A DNA stretch of 64,000 bases from Owenia fusiformis (Eukaryota > Annelida > Polychaeta > Sabellida > Oweniidae). Under the pieces are notes generated by a model. That model was not told the origin of the DNA and ran no database searches. It was given only the letters and a program-made list of their open reading frames with translations. Position 1 is the first letter of the stretch, and every line of letters begins with the position of its first letter. The stretch covers positions 1,488,001 through 1,552,000 of the forward strand of contig CAIIXF020000006.1 in the NCBI GenBank assembly GCA_903813345.2, read 5' to 3'. This document shows positions 62,012 through 64,000 of the stretch, piece after piece. The translations under genes were made by a program, and so were the position numbers.

Positions 62012-62061
62012 CGACTTTGGAGAGAAGGGAGTATATATAGATCATGATTTGGGCTTGCCCC

Positions 62062-62680
62062 ATGCCGATGCCCGAGAATCTTGCAGCATCGCGACAATTT
62101 TAAAACATTTTCTGTATGGAATCACAAGAACCGAAAGGAATACAATGATTAATTTCACTTTTGTTTGTTTGTTTGTTGGGATGCTATAATATGCGAAAAT
62201 GGGAATTGACAAGGTGCCTAGAGTTCATGATAGGGTTATCGGCAAACAATTTAAGACGGTCAAGTATTTTGGAGTATGACTATTTTCTGACCAAGAAGAC
62301 AGGTTTATATCGTTTAGATCAGCTCATCTCAAAGAAAATTATATATTGATAAAGCATGGGCTTTCAATAGAATGCCCATGGACAAAGTCAATCGGACTCA
62401 AGATATTAATAGGCCTAAGCTACATGTGTAACAATCAACTCATCACTGGCCCTTTGTTAATTCCAAAGATGTTAACCTCATATTCACCAAAAGGGCAATC
62501 ATTTTTTACAAAAAATAATGTATCAAATAGTTGTAAAGGAAAACTGAATTAATTCCTATTAGATAAGTGTTGAAATAACTAATGCTATCCATTGGTTTTA
62601 CCTCATGTTGGTCATCCAAATTCAGTATTGAATTTAAGTCCCTTGGGGAATATACTTTTCCTTTTAGGAAATAGAACATG
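62062..62680. other. Intergenic, no gene recognised
   Basis: AT-rich DNA upstream of EMG1. Two ORFs of 62 and 68 codons (62161 and 62346) have no recognisable motif or splice context and are not called. Confidence 0.5.
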
Positions 62681-62682
62681 TC

Positions 62683-64000
62683 CAGGGCCGTCAGATGGGG
62701 GGGTGCGATGGGTGCGACCGCACCCCCCTTTGTCACCCCCAAAATAAATTTGAAAAAAAAAATTTGAAAAATTTTTTTTTTAAATTTTTTTTTTTTTTTA
62801 AATTTTTTTTCATTGACTCATACACTTTGAAAGTACCCAGAAAGCACCAAATAGCATCTTAAAATTGTAAAATTTTCTAGGGGTATTGGCCACCCCTCAC
62901 ACCCCCCACAAAACAATGGAAAAGTTCTAAATTTATTTTTGTGTTTTGTCTCAGACACTTTTAAAGTGCCCAGACATCATCAAATAGCTCCTTGATATAG
63001 TTAGTGTTTCTAGGGGACTTGCTCCCCCTCTTGCACTTGCATAACCCCCCGCCTCTGGCGCCCCCCCCCCCCCTTGACCCCCCCTCCAAAAAAAATTGTG
63101 ATTTTCTCAAATTCTTAATTGACTCATACACTTTGAAAGTGCCCAGAAAGCACTAAATAGCGTCGTAAAATTGTAAAATTTTCTAGGGGGAGTGGGCCAC
63201 ATCTCACACCCCAAACAAAACAATGAAAAAGTTCTGAATTTGTTTTATGTATTGTCTCAGACACTTTTTAATTGCCCAGACATCATCAAATAGCTCCTTG
63301 ATAAAGTTAATGATTCTGAAAGACTAACACTTACTCGCCTTCTGGCATCCCCACTCCACCACCCCCTCTTGCAGCCCCCCCCCCCTTAACCCCGCCCCCC
63401 CCCAAAAAAAAAGAAAAAATTGAAAGTACCCAGAAAGCACCAAATAGCATATTAAAATTGTAAATTTTCTAGGGGTATTGGTCACCCCTCACACCCCCCA
63501 CAAAACAATGGAAAAGTTCTAAATTTATTTTAGTGTTTTGTCTCAGACACTTTTAGGCACAGACAATTTTAAAGTGCCCAAACTTCATCGAATAGCACTT
63601 TGATATTGTAAATTTTGATATGGGGGACAAACACTTGCTCCCCCTCTGGCACCCCAGCCCCACCTCCCCCTCTGGCACCCCCTCCCTTTGACACCCCCAA
63701 AATTTGAAAAAAATTGATTGTTTTTCAATGTTTTTATTGACTAATACACTTTAAAAGTGCCCAGAAGCACCAAATATCATCTTTAAATTGTAAAAATTTT
63801 CTAGGAGAGTGAGCCACCCCTCACATCCCCCACAAAACAAAAGAAAATATTCTGAATTTCATGTATTGTCTCAGACATTTTTAAGTGCCCAGACATCATC
63901 AAATAGCACCTTGATATGGTCAATGTTTCTGGGGACAACCCCTTGCTCCCCTACTTGCACCCCACCCCACTTCACCCTCTCATCCTCTTTGACACCCCCA
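62683..64000. repeat. ~300-bp tandem repeat, CACCCC-rich, runs off the right edge
   Basis: At least four units. Each contains GACTCATACACTTTGAAAGT (62814, 63121, eroded near 63420, variant near 63748), CCAGAAAGCACCAAATAGCA, CCCCTCACACCCCCCACAAA, CTCAGACACTTTT and CAGACATCATCAAATAGC, then a C-rich stretch. It begins with GGGTGCGACCGCACCCCCC (62712). It has strong strand asymmetry in C content and no coding sequence. Confidence 0.8.

Overview
The window is AT-rich animal (metazoan) nuclear DNA. Its genes have many exons with GT/AG introns, and introns and intergenic DNA are crowded with DNA transposons, foldback elements and one young LINE. A Tx1/L1-like LINE, Harbinger-type MITEs, tandem DBH/MOXD1-like genes and a secreted sphingomyelinase-like gene suggest a marine invertebrate, perhaps a hemichordate or other non-vertebrate deuterostome. 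The species is inference only.

Layout. (1) 1-21.5 kb has no host exon. It is best read as intron 8 of a MOXD1-like gene running in from the left. A 1.87-kb TIR element here (315-910 plus 20279-21548) is split by a 19.4-kb insertion (911-20278). The insertion has inverted ends, no target duplication, and sits exactly between AAA and TTT, the signature of the 'Spy' transposons. Near its centre is a broken IS5/ISL2EU/Harbinger-type transposase with a THAP-like finger and a SWIM finger. (2) 21.6-25.9 kb holds the last four exons of that gene (copy a). A 5'-truncated LINE with an intact RT frame and a perfect 12-bp target duplication lies just after its stop. (3) 30.5-40.8 kb is a complete 12-exon MOXD1-like copper monooxygenase (copy b, 624 aa), with foldback elements in introns 6, 9 and 11. 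(4) 42.8-48.8 kb is a divergent Ras-like GTPase gene with a ~330-residue N-terminal extension. (5) 49.1-50.5 kb is a two-exon secreted sphingomyelinase-C-like phosphodiesterase. (6) 51.1-61.8 kb, minus strand, is EMG1/NEP1, the 18S rRNA pseudouridine N1-methyltransferase (6 exons, 230 aa). Its intron 5 contains a ~4-kb foldback element between Harbinger-type ends. (7) 62.7-64 kb is a ~300-bp tandem repeat running out of the window.

The genes do not form a pathway. The two monooxygenase copies are a tandem duplication. The sphingomyelinase-like gene and EMG1 converge tail to tail on abutting polyadenylation signals. Exon boundaries were read by eye from reading frame, splice sites and phase; no alignment or database search was run.
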